Shown here: positions 8,453-19,500 of the stretch, in pieces
How positions within the stretch are numbered: the stretch's first letter is position 1
How the letters are laid out: each line of letters begins with the position of its first letter
Origin: Pseudomonas farsensis
GTDB taxonomy: Bacteria > Pseudomonadota > Gammaproteobacteria > Pseudomonadales > Pseudomonadaceae
Direction of reading: 5' to 3'
Length of the DNA stretch: 64,000 bases
Assembly (NCBI RefSeq): GCF_014268805.2
Contig: NZ_JABWRF020000001.1
Location: 1,560,001-1,624,000 of the forward strand
Notes under the pieces: model-generated
What the model was told of the DNA's origin: nothing
Database searches by the model: none
What the model saw: only the letters and a program-made list of their open reading frames with translations
Position numbers and translations under genes: made by a program

Positions 8453-10204
8453 ATGCGCCGCATGACGTATTCAGGAAGACTTGGCTGGGGCCTGTTGTTA
8501 CTGGCCGCCAGCTCCATGGCATGGGCCCAGAGCGAATTGCTGGTGCGGGTAAAACCGGCCAACAAGGCGCTCAAAGGCAATATCGAAAACTACATCGGCA
8601 GCTTGGGCGAGCGCGACGAAGACGCGTTGCTGCGCTTCAGCCGTGGTGCCGAAGAGCAGGCGCGCAAGGCTGCCCAGGCGCTGGGGTATTACCAGGCGCA
8701 GATCGAGACCGCAGTGCATCCCCCGGCCGAGGCCGGCAAAGGCCCGCAGTTGGTGATCCGGGTGCAGGCGGGCGAGCCTGTGCGCCTGCGCAATGTCATC
8801 GTGCGCATCGAGGGGCCGGCAAGCGAGCTCAAGGCGTTTCGCATTCCTGACAGCAAGGCGCTGCGCCCCGGAACGCCGCTTAACCATGGGCGCTACGAAG
8901 ATGCCAAGCGGTTGATCCAGAACCAGGCCTCGCGCTACGGGTTCTTCAGTGGCCGCTTCGAACGTCAGCGTCTGGCGGTAGACCCCAAGGCGGGCGTTGC
9001 CGATATCGAACTGGTCTACCAGAGCGGCCCGCGCTACCGGCTGGGCGCGGTCACCTTTGGTGGCGATACGCCACTCGATGATGACCTGCTGCAGCGCATG
9101 GTGCCATTCAAGCCGGGCACCCCGTATGACTCCGAGCTGATCGCCGAGCTTAACAACGACCTGCAATCGAGCGGCTATTTCGAAGGCGTGCGGGTGGATG
9201 CGGCCCCCACCGCGGCGGTGGGCGAGCAGATCCCGGTAGAGGTCCGGCTGGATACCCGCAAACCGCGCACCATGGGCCTGGGCCTGGGGTTTTCGACCGA
9301 CGTCGGACCGCGCGCCAAGGCCAACTGGACGCGCCACTGGGTCAACGCCCAAGGCCACAGCTATGGCTGGGAAACCGAGCTGTCGGCGCCCCGGCAGAAC
9401 CTCGGGCTGTGGTACGACATTCCCCTGGACCCACCGCTCACCGACAAGCTGCGCTTCGCCGGCGGCTACCAGAACGAAGAAATCTCCGGCACCGACACCT
9501 TGAGCAAACTGCTGACCGTCGGCCCGGAATGGCACAGCAAGCTGCCCAGCGGCTGGCAGCGCGTGGTGTCGCTGAAGTTCCAGCGCGAGGAATATCGGCT
9601 GGGCGACGACTCGGGGCTGAGTACCTTGTTGATGCCTGGGGTGAGTTATTCCTACCTGCGCAGCGACAACCGCATCGACCCGCACAATGGCTACCGGCTG
9701 CAATTCGACATGCAGGTGGCCAAGGAAGGCCTGGCCTCCGACACCAACCTGGTGCACGGCAATGTGCTGCTCAAGGGCCTGACCACCCTGGGCCAGCGCC
9801 ATCGCTTTCTGGGCCGCGTGCAGTTCGGCGGCAGCGCCACCAACGGCTACCAGCAGAATATCCCGCCGTCGCTGCGCTTCTTTGCCGGTGGTGACCAGAG
9901 CGTGCGCGGCTACGACTATCAATCGCTGTCGCCGGAAAACAACAAAGGCGACCGCATTGGCGGGCGCTACATGGTAGCTGGCAGCGCCGAGTATCAGTAC
10001 TCGGTTGCAGAGAAGTGGCGTGTAGCCACCTTTATCGACGAGGGCAACTCGTTCAATTCGCTGGAGCTGCCCAGCCTCAAGACCGGCGTCGGTATCGGCG
10101 TGCGCTGGGTGTCGCCGGTCGGGCCGTTACGCCTGGACCTGGCCCGGGCACTGGATGGCGACGGTGGTTTTCGTTTGCACTTCTCCATGGGGCCCGAGCT
10201 GTGA
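8453..10204 (+). CDS. tamA: Autotransporter assembly complex outer-membrane protein TamA
   Basis: An Omp85-superfamily outer-membrane barrel of 583 residues (ATG 8453; a second ATG at 8462 is equally possible). After a signal peptide ending near SMAWA-QSE come POTRA-type domains (about 26-260) and a C-terminal 16-strand barrel with the lid-lock motif FFAGGDQSVRGYDYQSL. The C-terminus PVGPLRLDLARAL through FSMGPEL is typical of bacterial surface antigen D15. With TamB it forms the TAM complex, which works in lipid transport and insertion of outer-membrane proteins such as autotransporters. Its stop overlaps the tamB start (ATGA). Confidence 0.93.
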   Translation: MRRMTYSGRLGWGLLLLAASSMAWAQSELLVRVKPANKALKGNIENYIGSLGERDEDALLRFSRGAEEQARKAAQALGYYQAQIETAVHPPAEAGKGPQLVIRVQAGEPVRLRNVIVRIEGPASELKAFRIPDSKALRPGTPLNHGRYEDAKRLIQNQASRYGFFSGRFERQRLAVDPKAGVADIELVYQSGPRYRLGAVTFGGDTPLDDDLLQRMVPFKPGTPYDSELIAELNNDLQSSGYFEGVRVDAAPTAAVGEQIPVEVRLDTRKPRTMGLGLGFSTDVGPRAKANWTRHWVNAQGHSYGWETELSAPRQNLGLWYDIPLDPPLTDKLRFAGGYQNEEISGTDTLSKLLTVGPEWHSKLPSGWQRVVSLKFQREEYRLGDDSGLSTLLMPGVSYSYLRSDNRIDPHNGYRLQFDMQVAKEGLASDTNLVHGNVLLKGLTTLGQRHRFLGRVQFGGSATNGYQQNIPPSLRFFAGGDQSVRGYDYQSLSPENNKGDRIGGRYMVAGSAEYQYSVAEKWRVATFIDEGNSFNSLELPSLKTGVGIGVRWVSPVGPLRLDLARALDGDGGFRLHFSMGPEL

Positions 10205-13200
10205 TGCGCGTGTTCAGATACACCCTGTTCGGCCTTGGCGCACTGGTGCTGCTGGTGGTTGTGGCGCTGGCTGCGGTATTGGGCACACAGGCCGGCAGCC
10301 GCTGGGCGCTGGGCCTGGTGCCCGGGCTTGAGGTCAGCGAATTTTCCGGGCGCCTGGGCGGCACTTGGCAGGCCAGCGCGTTGCGCTGGCGCAGTGGCGA
10401 AGACCAGATCGAACTGCTGCAGCCTTCGCTGAGCTGGTCTGCGGCCTGCTTGCTGCGTGGTGCGCTGTGCATCGACGCATTGCAGGCCACCCGCATCGAC
10501 ATGGCTTTTGCGCCAAGTGAAGAACCGGCGGATGACACCCCGTTCAGCCTGCCGCAACTGAACCTGCCGCTGTCTATTGAAGTCAGCGAGGTGAAAGTCG
10601 GCCAGTTGCGCCTGGATGGCAGCGACCTGCTGGGCGACCTGCAACTGGCGGCGCACTGGACCACGGCCGGCCTGCGCATCGACAGCCTGCAACTGCGCCG
10701 CGACGACTTGCTATTGAACCTTGAAGGCGACCTGCAGCCACAGGGCGACTGGCCGCTGCAACTGCAAGGCTCGCTGCAGTTGCCCCCGGTGGATGGCCAG
10801 CCCTGGCAACTGGCGCTTGGCCTGAAGGGCGAGCTGCAGAAAACCCTGGAACTGGATGCAACCAGCAGTGGCTACCTCAATGCCCGGCTCACCGGCCAAT
10901 TGCAGGCCCTGGCCAAGCACCTGCCAGCTCAGCTCAATATTCGCGCCGATGCCTTCAAGCCGGCAGCAAGCCTGCCCGACACCTTGGCGTTGAACCACAT
11001 AAACCTGGATGCCAAAGGCGATCTGCAACAAGGCTATAAATTGTCTGGCGCCGCGGCGCTGCCGGCCGAGCAAGGCGCGATCGCCTTGCTGTTGGCCGGC
11101 AAGGTCGACGCCAAAGGCGCGCAACTCGACGCCCTTGACCTTACCGCCAGCGAGTCCCAGCACCTTAAGCTGCAAGCCAGCGTTGACTGGCAGCAAGGGC
11201 TTAGCGCTGAGGCGACTGCCGACTGGCTGGACTTCCCCTGGCTGCGGCTGTACCCGCTGCAAACCCCGCCACAGGTCACCCTCAAGCGCTTCAGCGCCCA
11301 GGTGAAATACCGCGACGGCAACTACAACGGCACCTTCGATGGCGACCTCGACGGCCCTGCTGGCGCGTTCAAGCTGGTCAGCCCGTTCGAAGGCGATCTG
11401 GCCCAGGTGCGCCTGCCGCAACTGGCCCTGACCGCAGGGCAGGGCAAGGCGGCGGGCAGCGTTGCGCTGCGCTTTGCCGATACCTTGGCGTGGGATGTCG
11501 ACATGCAGCTGTCGGCGCTGGACCCTTCGTACTGGCTGGCCGAGTTGCCGGGCACACTGGCAGGCCCGCTGCGCAGCCAAGGTGAGTTCAAGGCCGAGCG
11601 CTTGCAGCTCAAGGCCCAGCTCGACCTCAAAGGCCGCCTGCGCGGTCAGCCTGCGCTACTCAAGGTGGATGCCGATGGGGCAGGCGAAAACTGGACGCTC
11701 GGCAGCCTGGCTGTGCAACTGGGCGACAACCGCATCAACGGCAGCGCCAGCTTGCAGCAACGCCTGGCCGGTCGCGTCGACCTCGACCTGCCGCGCCTCG
11801 GCCAGCTGTGGCCGCAACTGCAAGGCCAGCTCAAGGGCCGCCTGGACCTGGCCGGCACCCTGGCAGCACCGCAGGGCAGCCTTACCGTGCAAGGCCAGCA
11901 GTTGGCGCAGGCCGATAACCGCGTGCAGCAACTGAACCTGGATGCGCGGCTGGACAGCGCCCAGCGCGGTCAACTGGCCCTCAAGGCCGGCGCCATCCGT
12001 TTGGGCGAAACCGCCTTGGGCACGCTCAATGTGCAAGGCAAGGGCGATATCCGCCAGCAAGCTGCAACCCTTGCGCTGGACGGCCCGAAGCTCAAGCTGG
12101 ACCTGGCACTGGATGGCACCCTGGCCAAGGGCGATTGGCGCGGCCGCCTGGCCAGTGGCCGTATCCAGGCTGGCGGCCAGGACTGGCAATTGCAGGCGCC
12201 GGCCAAGCTGCAGCGCCTGGCCAGCGGCCAGCTGGACTTTGGCGCGCACTGCTGGCGCTCGGGGCAGGCCAGCCTGTGTGGCGAAGACCAGCGCCTGGCG
12301 CCGGAACCTCGCCTGCGCTATCACCTCAAGCAGTTCCCGCTGGACAGCCTGGCGCAATGGTTCCCCAAAGACTTTGCCTGGGAAGGGCTGCTTAATGCCG
12401 ACGTCAACCTGGACATCCCCGCCAGCGGCCCCAAAGGCAGCGTGCGCATCGATGCCGGTGGCGGCACGCTGCGCATCCGCGACAACGGTCGCTGGGTCGA
12501 CCTGCCGTACCAAGTGTTGCGCCTGGACAGCACCCTGGCCCCGCGCCGGGTCGATACCCGCCTGGACTTCCGTGGCGAGCGCCTGGGTGAGCTGGCGCTG
12601 AACACGCGGCTGGACCCGCTTGGGCGCAACAAGCCGTTGTCGGGTGACTTCCGCCTGGCCGGGCTCGACCTGTCGATTGCGCGGCCGTTCCTGCCGATGG
12701 TCGAGCGCCTGGCCGGGCAACTCAATGGTAGCGGCCAACTGTCGGGCAGCCTGATGGCCCCGCAGGTCACCGGCAACCTGGCACTCACCGGGGGTGAAGT
12801 CAGTGGCGCTGAGCTGCCGGTCAGCCTTGAAGGGCTTGCAGTGCAGGCGCAGATCGCCGGCGAGCGCGTACAACTCAACGGCGACTGGCGCAGCGGCAGC
12901 GCCGGGCGTGGCCAGCTGTCAGGGTATTTGACCTGGGGCCAGGCGCTGGGCATGGACCTGCGCCTTCAGGGCCAACAGTTGCCGGTCAGCGTCGAGCCGT
13001 ACGCCACCCTTGAAGTGGCCCCGGACCTTGCCATCCGCCTGGTCAACGACCGCCTGGCAATCACCGGCAAAGTGCTGGTGCCCAAAGGCAAGATCGTGGT
13101 CCGCGAGCTGCCGCCTTCAACGGTCAAGGTCTCGGATGACACGGTTATCGTCGGCCAGCAGACCGAAGAGGGCAAAGCGCCCATGGCGATGGCCATGGAC

Positions 13201-13875
13201 ATTGACGTCGAGGTGGGGCGCGACAAGTTGTCGTTCAGTGGCTTCGGCTTGACCGCCAACCTGCTCGGCCATGTGCACATCGGTGACAACCTCGATACCC
13301 GTGGCGAGCTGAGCCTGGCCGACGGCCGCTACCGCGCCTACGGCCAGCGCCTGACCATCCGCCGCGCCCGGCTGCTGTTCGCCGGCCCCATCGACCAGCC
13401 GTATCTGGATATCGAAGCCATTCGCCAGGTCGATGATGTGATTGCCGGTATTCGCCTGACCGGTAGCGCCGAGCAACCGACCACGCAAGTGTTCTCGGAG
13501 CCTGCCATGAGCCAGGAGCAGGCCTTGTCGTACCTGGTGATGGGGCGCCCGCTGGGGGCATCGGGGGAAGACAGCAACATGCTTGCGGAGGCTGCGTTGG
13601 GCCTGGGGTTGGCGGGCAGTGCCGGGCTTACGGGCAGCTTGGCATCAAACCTGGGTATCGATGATTTCCAACTGGATACCGAAGGTTCGGGCACCAGCAC
13701 CAGCGTGGTCGCCAGCGGTAACCTTACCGAGCGCCTGAGCCTGCGTTATGGGGTAGGGGTGTTCGAGCCGGCCAACACCATTGCCTTGCGCTACAAGCTT
13801 AGCCGCAAGGTGTACCTGGAAGCAGCAAGCGGGTTGGCCAGCTCGCTGGATATCTTCTACAAGCGCGATTTCTGA
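10204..13875 (+). CDS. tamB: Translocation and assembly module inner-membrane protein TamB
   Basis: A 1223-residue AsmA-like bridge protein. The start ATG 10204 overlaps the tamA stop, implying translational coupling. One N-terminal membrane anchor (RYTLFGLGALVLLVVVALAA) precedes a very long beta-rich periplasmic region of leucine/aspartate/glutamine-rich repeats. It ends in the conserved TamB C-terminal domain, which includes LPVSVEPYATLEVAPDL, SLADGRYRAYGQRLTIRR and AMSQEQALSYLVMGRPLG, and the final FYKRDF. Together with TamA it spans the periplasm. It could help assemble the outer-membrane TpsB of the downstream island, but that is speculation. Confidence 0.93.
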   Translation: MRVFRYTLFGLGALVLLVVVALAAVLGTQAGSRWALGLVPGLEVSEFSGRLGGTWQASALRWRSGEDQIELLQPSLSWSAACLLRGALCIDALQATRIDMAFAPSEEPADDTPFSLPQLNLPLSIEVSEVKVGQLRLDGSDLLGDLQLAAHWTTAGLRIDSLQLRRDDLLLNLEGDLQPQGDWPLQLQGSLQLPPVDGQPWQLALGLKGELQKTLELDATSSGYLNARLTGQLQALAKHLPAQLNIRADAFKPAASLPDTLALNHINLDAKGDLQQGYKLSGAAALPAEQGAIALLLAGKVDAKGAQLDALDLTASESQHLKLQASVDWQQGLSAEATADWLDFPWLRLYPLQTPPQVTLKRFSAQVKYRDGNYNGTFDGDLDGPAGAFKLVSPFEGDLAQVRLPQLALTAGQGKAAGSVALRFADTLAWDVDMQLSALDPSYWLAELPGTLAGPLRSQGEFKAERLQLKAQLDLKGRLRGQPALLKVDADGAGENWTLGSLAVQLGDNRINGSASLQQRLAGRVDLDLPRLGQLWPQLQGQLKGRLDLAGTLAAPQGSLTVQGQQLAQADNRVQQLNLDARLDSAQRGQLALKAGAIRLGETALGTLNVQGKGDIRQQAATLALDGPKLKLDLALDGTLAKGDWRGRLASGRIQAGGQDWQLQAPAKLQRLASGQLDFGAHCWRSGQASLCGEDQRLAPEPRLRYHLKQFPLDSLAQWFPKDFAWEGLLNADVNLDIPASGPKGSVRIDAGGGTLRIRDNGRWVDLPYQVLRLDSTLAPRRVDTRLDFRGERLGELALNTRLDPLGRNKPLSGDFRLAGLDLSIARPFLPMVERLAGQLNGSGQLSGSLMAPQVTGNLALTGGEVSGAELPVSLEGLAVQAQIAGERVQLNGDWRSGSAGRGQLSGYLTWGQALGMDLRLQGQQLPVSVEPYATLEVAPDLAIRLVNDRLAITGKVLVPKGKIVVRELPPSTVKVSDDTVIVGQQTEEGKAPMAMAMDIDVEVGRDKLSFSGFGLTANLLGHVHIGDNLDTRGELSLADGRYRAYGQRLTIRRARLLFAGPIDQPYLDIEAIRQVDDVIAGIRLTGSAEQPTTQVFSEPAMSQEQALSYLVMGRPLGASGEDSNMLAEAALGLGLAGSAGLTGSLASNLGIDDFQLDTEGSGTSTSVVASGNLTERLSLRYGVGVFEPANTIALRYKLSRKVYLEAASGLASSLDIFYKRDF

Positions 13876-13892
13876 TCGTACTTTCGGTTCGC

Positions 13893-13912
13893 GCCGGCCA
13901 TTGCTGGCCGGC
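13893..13912 (+). terminator. Hairpin between tamB and the Mor-like gene
   Basis: An 8-bp perfect stem (GCCGGCCA / TGGCCGGC) with a TTGC loop lies 18 bases after the tamB stop. It is followed by a mixed T-rich stretch rather than a pure U-tract, so its strength is uncertain. Confidence 0.45.
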
Positions 13913-13985
13913 TGCGAATCTTCTTTGCCAGCGTGAGTACAAGCCCTGAAGCTGTCTCGGGGCGCTTGGCGTTGCTGCATCCCCT

Positions 13986-14366
13986 TCAGCGCGCAGGGCA
14001 TTCCAGGCGGCGAATATTGCCGATCTGGCGCAAGCTCAAGCCGTACTTGTCAGCCAACAGGCTGCGCGACAGGCCGTCGGCGCTCTCTTTCTGAATCTGC
14101 TGGTTGCGCAACTGGCGCTGGAAGTGGTCGGCCTTGGGGATCTCCAGCGCCATGCCCGCGTAACGTTTGATCAGTGAGTCGAGTGCATCTGCCGGCAGTA
14201 CATCGGCCAGTTTGGTGCGTTCGCGGTGCTTGGGAATGTACTTCGGCCGCCCGCCAAAGGCGCAAGTCAGGTGATAAGCGTTTTCCAGGCCGATGCATTC
14301 GATCAGCGATTGCAGGGAGTGCGGCAGTTGGTTGATTTCGATGTTGCTGAGGTCTGGCATTTCCAT
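13986..14366 (-). CDS. Mor-like transcriptional activator
   Basis: A 126-residue protein from ATG 14366, chosen because AAGGAAG lies 7-13 bases upstream. It resembles the Mor/C activators of phage Mu: a dimerisation half with LPHSLQSLIECIGLENAYHL and GGRPKYIPKHRERTKL, then ADALDSLIKRYAGMALEIPK, and a C-terminal helix-turn-helix (SRSLLADKYGLSLRQIGNI). In Mu, Mor activates the middle promoter; chromosomal homologues in Pseudomonas are solitary. No other phage gene is nearby. It is divergent from the secretion island and could regulate it, but I see no direct evidence. Confidence 0.72.
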   Translation of the reverse strand: MEMPDLSNIEINQLPHSLQSLIECIGLENAYHLTCAFGGRPKYIPKHRERTKLADVLPADALDSLIKRYAGMALEIPKADHFQRQLRNQQIQKESADGLSRSLLADKYGLSLRQIGNIRRLECPAR

Positions 14367-14749
14367 ACGAGGCTTCCTTTTGCGGGAGTGGTTTGACGCC
14401 ACCGCCTTTTGGCGGGTGTGCGTCGCAAAGGCTCCAAGGGGATGTCCCTGTGACCTGGCTCGATTTTCGACCAGCACCAGAAAGCCTCGCTAGGCGCGAT
14501 ACGGACCGGGAGTTGTAGCCTCTGGGGCCCACTGTTCGCAGGGATTTGTTTCTCATCGTGTAGGAAATGCACCGGCCTCCATGGCTACAGGCACCGGAGC
14601 GTCAGGGAGAAGGTGTTCCATGATGGCGGATAGGGTGCATTACCCTTGGTGGACAGTCGTCCAGGGGATTTTGTGTGTTTCTTTGACGTCATAAATCAGG
14701 CGCTATAATATTAATGGCCATCATATAGCCAGTATTCATTTGTCATCGC
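14367..14749. other. Intergenic region between Mor-like gene and tpsB
   Basis: 383 bases without a supported gene. The left part holds the Mor-like gene leader; the right part becomes AT-rich and contains a near-consensus promoter for tpsB (listed separately). I see no other structured element. Confidence 0.6.
14683..14709 (+). promoter_or_regulatory. Probable sigma-70 promoter of the tpsB-cdiA island
   Basis: TTGACG (14683-14688) and a perfect TATAAT (14704-14709) are separated by 15 bases, slightly short of the optimal 17. They lie 41 bases before the tpsB start in a locally AT-rich stretch. Confidence 0.55.
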
Positions 14750-16512
14750 ATGCCGTCACCCCTTCGTATAACCAGCCTCCTAATTATTTTGTTCAGCGTC
14801 CACCCATTGCGCGTCGCCCACGGTGCGCCCACACCGGGTGATACAGATCTGATTCGTGAACGGCAGGAGCGTCTGCTTGAAGAGCAACGCCGACGCTTGG
14901 AAGACCTCAAGGAACTACCGGGTTCTCCGTCTCATTCGCCAGATCACACGGCTCCCGCTGAGGCCAGGTGTTTACCTGTTCAAGAAATAGAGATCAAAGG
15001 CGCCGACAATCTATCGGAGCCTGAGCGCGACCGACTGTTGAGGCCATACATCAATCAATGCCTCGGTGTTTCGCAACTCAACGCATTGCTCAAGGCGATT
15101 ACAGCCCGGTACATCGAGAGGGGCCTGGTCACGAGCCGGGCGTATTTGCCTCAGCAAAAGCTGACCACTGGACATTTACAGATTCTTGTCGTTGAGGGGC
15201 GACTGGAGCAGGTCAAAGTTGCCCCTGATAGCCATCTCTCGGATCGCGAGATTTCAATGGCTTTTCCGGGGCGTGTCGGCGATTTGGTTAATCTGCGCGA
15301 GCTGGAGCAAATGGTCGACCAGCTCAATCGCCTGCCTTCGAACAAGGCGAAAATGGAGCTCAAGCCGGGCAGGAATGTTGGCGGTAGTGAGGTCGAGGTC
15401 ACCAATACCCCCCAGAAGCCTTGGCGTGCCGGGCTGACGCGAAACAATGGCGGGCAGCGCAGCACTGGCGAAAGCCTTGGCGTGCCGGGCTGACGCGAAA
15501 CAATGGCGGGCAGCGCAGCACTGGCGAGCAACAGATGGGGCTGACCTTCGACTGGGACAACCCGCTGGGGCTGGCCGACCAGTTGTCGTTGCGAGGCAAC
15601 CACGATGCGATGACCGACCATCAACATACCTCGCGCAGCACGGCGCTTTACTACAACGTGCCCTGGGGATGGTGGAACTTCACCTACAGCTTGAGCCAGA
15701 GCGAGTACCGTTCGCAGATTCCGGTCAATGGCTACAACTTCAAGCAGACCGGCGATACCCAGACCCACGCCTTCCAGGCCGAGCGGGTCGTGCACCGCGA
15801 TGCGGTGAGCAAGACGTCCCTGAGCAGCGGCATTTCCTACCTGCGAACCAACAATTTCATCGAAGACAGCAAGCTCACGTTCAGCAGCAATCGGATCAGC
15901 GAAGCGCAGTTCGGCATCAATCACGGCCGCCGCATCGGCAACGCGTTCGTCAACTTCGACCTGGGCATGCAGCAAGGTATTGGCCTGCTTGATGCTCAGG
16001 ATAACGGCCATCCGCGTGCAGGTGAGCCGGTCGCGCGCTACCGCAAGTACAGCGCCACCGCGACCTACCAGCAGCCTTTCGAGCTGTGGGGCGAGTCATT
16101 CAGTTTGACCAGCCTGATGACCGGCCAGCGCAGCGAAGATGTGCTGTTCAGCTCCCAGCGCACCAGCCTGGGTGGGCAGTCGTCGATCCGTGGGTACAAG
16201 GACCAGTCGCTGTCGGGAGACAGCGGCGGTTACTGGCGCACCGACCTGCGTTGGACCCGGCCGGTGTCGCTGGCATGGCTACGGCCGGTGATCGCCGAGT
16301 ACGGCACCAGCCTTGGCTACGACCTGGGCGTGATTCGCGGCGATCAATACAACGCAGACCAGCATGGGCGCATGTCCAGCCATTCGCTGGAACTGTTCGC
16401 CCGCGGTCAACACGTGGCCACAAGCGTGACATTCGCACGCTCCGTTGAGCGCCCCGATGCACTGACCGAGCGTGAAGCGCCGATTTATTTCCGCCTTGAC
16501 CTGTTCTTCTGA
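14750..16512 (+). pseudogene. TpsB/ShlB-family two-partner secretion transporter, split by a 56-bp tandem duplication
   Basis: Outer-membrane transporter for the downstream TpsA/CdiA exoprotein. The first frame (14750-15493) encodes a signal peptide (LLIILFSVHPLRVAHG-AP), an FhaC-like N-terminal helix rich in Glu/Arg, and POTRA domains (VQEIEIKGADNLSEPERD; SRAYLPQQKLTTGHLQILV). The second frame, open from about 15421 to 16512, encodes the barrel, with the VRGY-like loop-6 motif (SSIRGYKDQSLSGDSGG) and a C-terminal aromatic (FRLDLFF). The frames change at an exact 56-bp tandem repeat (15416-15527). Removing one unit restores a single 568-residue protein of normal family length. As sequenced the gene is OFF unless frameshifting or reinitiation rescues it. 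Whether this is decay, a reversible switch or an assembly error is open. Confidence 0.88.
15416..15527 (+). repeat. Exact 56-bp tandem duplication inside tpsB
   Basis: Unit 1 is 15416-15471 and unit 2 is 15472-15527; all 56 positions match. The unit begins AAGCCTTGGCGTGCC and ends AGCACTGGCGA. Because 56 is not a multiple of three, the second copy shifts the frame and places a TGA at 15491-15493. Confidence 0.97.
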
Positions 16513-16536
16513 ACCAACTCTACCGAGATCTCCTGC

Positions 16537-19500
16537 ATGGATGCCCGTTCTCATTTCCCGTTCGCACGCCTTTTGACTGCGGCCGAGCAACCCCGCGACC
16601 GATTCTGGGGTATCCCTACTCGGGCGCTCGCTTTCCTGTTGGCCAACGTCATGTTCTGGCAGCCCCTCTGGGCGCAGGCCGAGGGCATCGTCGTGGTGAC
16701 GCCGGGCGTCAAGCTCGACCATTCGGCCAATGGCGTGCAGGTCATCAACATTGCCACGCCGAACGGCACAGGGCTGTCTCATAACGTCTTCCATGACTAC
16801 AACGTCGGCACACAAGGGCTCATCCTCAACAACGGGTCGACGCAAACGTCCCATACGCAGTTGGGCGGCCATGTCATCGGCAACCCGAACTTGACCAAAA
16901 GCGGCTCGGCACAGGTCATCCTCAACGAAGTTATCGGCGGCAGCCCCAGCCAGCTCAAGGGCTACACCGAGGTGGCCGGGCAGTCTGCCCGGGTCATCGT
17001 CGCCAACCCCTACGGCATCACCTGCAGCGGCTGCGGCTTCATCAATACACCCCAGGCGACCTTGACCACGGGCAAGCCTGTGATCGGCAAGGGAGGGCGG
17101 CTGGAGCGCTTCCAGGTCGATGACGGTGCGGTCGCCATCGAGGGGGCTGGTCTGAACGCCAGCAACATCGACAGCGTCGAGATCATCACGCGGTCTGCGC
17201 AGATCAATGCCCAGATCCATGCGAAGAAGTTGACCATCGTCGCCGGGCGCAACGATGTCGATGCCAAGACCCTCGATGCGGTTGCCCGCGCGGATGACGG
17301 CAGCACCAAGCCGCAGTTGGCCATCGATGCCTCAGCGCTTGGCGGCATGTACGCAGGCGCCATCCGCCTGGTCGGCACCGAGGAAGGCGTCGGGGTCAAG
17401 ACGGCGGGCGACCTGGTTGCCAGCGCGGGTGACATTCAGATCGACGCCAATGGCGAGGTAACGACCGCTCGCATATCGGCAAGTGGCAACCTCGACATCC
17501 AGGCCCAGGACATTACGCTCACCGACAGCGCCTATGCCGGCGGCAAGGCCAACGTGCAAGCACAAGACAAGCTGACCTTGGAGCAGGACAAAAGCCTGGC
17601 AGCCCGCGATGAAGTGCGCCTGGGCGGCCAGCACATCGTCAACCAAGGCAGCGTGCAAGCCGGTGTCAATGCCGACGGTAGCAGCAACATCCACGGCGCC
17701 CTTGAGATCAACGGCGGCGAGCTGACCAACCGCGGCAAGATTGTCGCCACTGGCGCCCTCAGCACCGACCTGCAGTCGCTCGACAATACGGGCGCTCAGA
17801 TAGCAGCAGGCCAGGCAACGATCAAGGCCGGTTCGCTGACGAACCTTGGCGGTGTGCTGCTTAGTCAGCAGGCGATGGAGATCACGGTTGAGCAGGCGCT
17901 GAACAACAGCGACGACGGTTTGATACTGAGCAAGGCCGGCACCCTGACGGTTCGAGCAGAGAGCCTGGACAACCAGAGCGGCACATTGCAGGCCAGTAAA
18001 GCAGGCGTGGACGTCACGACCACCAAAGCGCTCGACAATACCCTCGGTAAAGTCATCGCCGGTAGCGGCCAACTCGACCTGAAAGCGGGTGAACTGATCA
18101 ACCAGCAAGGCGTGCTGCAGGCCCAGGAAGGGCCGCTCAAGGTAACGGCGGCTTCGCTCGACAACCGCAAGGGCACCGTCAATGGCCAGCAGATCGTCCT
18201 GGCCCTCGAAGGCGCCCTGAACAACGACGAGGGCTTGGTCGAAGCAGCGGACAGCCTAGAGATCAATGCAGGCTCAGCAAGCAACACCAAGGGGCAACTG
18301 CGGGCGCTGGGGAGCGATGGCAAGAGCCAATTCACCTTGGGCGGCCTGTTCAACAACGACGCCGGCCTTGTGGAAATCAACAACGCCAGTTTCGCTTTGA
18401 ACAGCAAGGGGCTGAGCAACCAAGGTGGCGCTCTGCGCCATGCCGGCGATCAGGGTTTTGACGTCAGCCTCGCCGATGCCGGCCAGGCAGGTGGCAGTTT
18501 CATTACCAACGGCGCGCTCAGCCTGGAGGTTGACGACTGGACTAACACCAGCGTCCTACAGGCAAAAAAACTGACGCTCAAGGTTGGCAAACTGATTCAG
18601 ACCGCCGACGGCAAGCTGCTTTCGGCTGAGTCGATCGAAGCCAGCGGCGGCAGTTGGGTCAATGACGGGCACATCGAAACCAATGGCTCGCTGGAGCTGA
18701 TCCTGACCGGCACCTACAGCGGCGACGGCAGCCTGCTGAGCCAGGGCGGCATGACCATCAGCGCGACCAGCGCGAGATTCGGTGAACATGCCGAAGTTCG
18801 AAGCGCCGGCGAGGGCACCTACCACCTTGGCACCAGCCTGGTGAACGCCGGGCGCATCACCGCCGCCAACGACCTCGTACTGCAGGTCGACAACCTGACC
18901 AACACCGGCACCCTCGGGGCTGGCCAGCAGTTGAGCGTCGAGTCGCAAACGCTGCTCAACCAGGATGGCTTGATCTTCAGTGGCGCCGATATGCTGGTGC
19001 ATACCGACAGCCTGACCAACCTGCGCGGCACCCTGTACAGCCTCGGCTCCCTGGACATCGCCAAGGACGCCAGCCAGCAGCGGGCAAGCCTGATCGAGAA
19101 TATCTCCGGCACGCTGGAAAGCGCCGGCGACATGCGCCTGCTGGCCGACAGCCTGATCAACCGCAAGGAAGTGTTCAAAACCAGCCTGCAGCAGGTGTCA
19201 GGTTCGATCAGGCTGATGAATACTGACGACTGCAAAGGCGAACACTGTGAAGCCGACTACCGTGTGGTTGAGGTCTACGGTACCCAGATAACCGAAGACT
19301 CTGCGCGTGCAAATCTGGTCGCTGGTGGCTACCTCAGCTTCAGCGGCGAGTCTTTCGACAACCAATACAGCACCGTTTCAGCGGTGAACGACCTGTCCAT
19401 CACCGCCAGCAACTTCTGGAACACGGGCGCCGGTGGTGGTGAGCAGCGTACCTCCGGTTATTACGTCTACACCAAAGACCGCAACGAGTACTACGGCTTC

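Noticed and set aside
8498..9922. Long minus-strand frame opposite tamA
   Set aside because: Shadow of tamA; no conserved motif and no ribosome-binding site.
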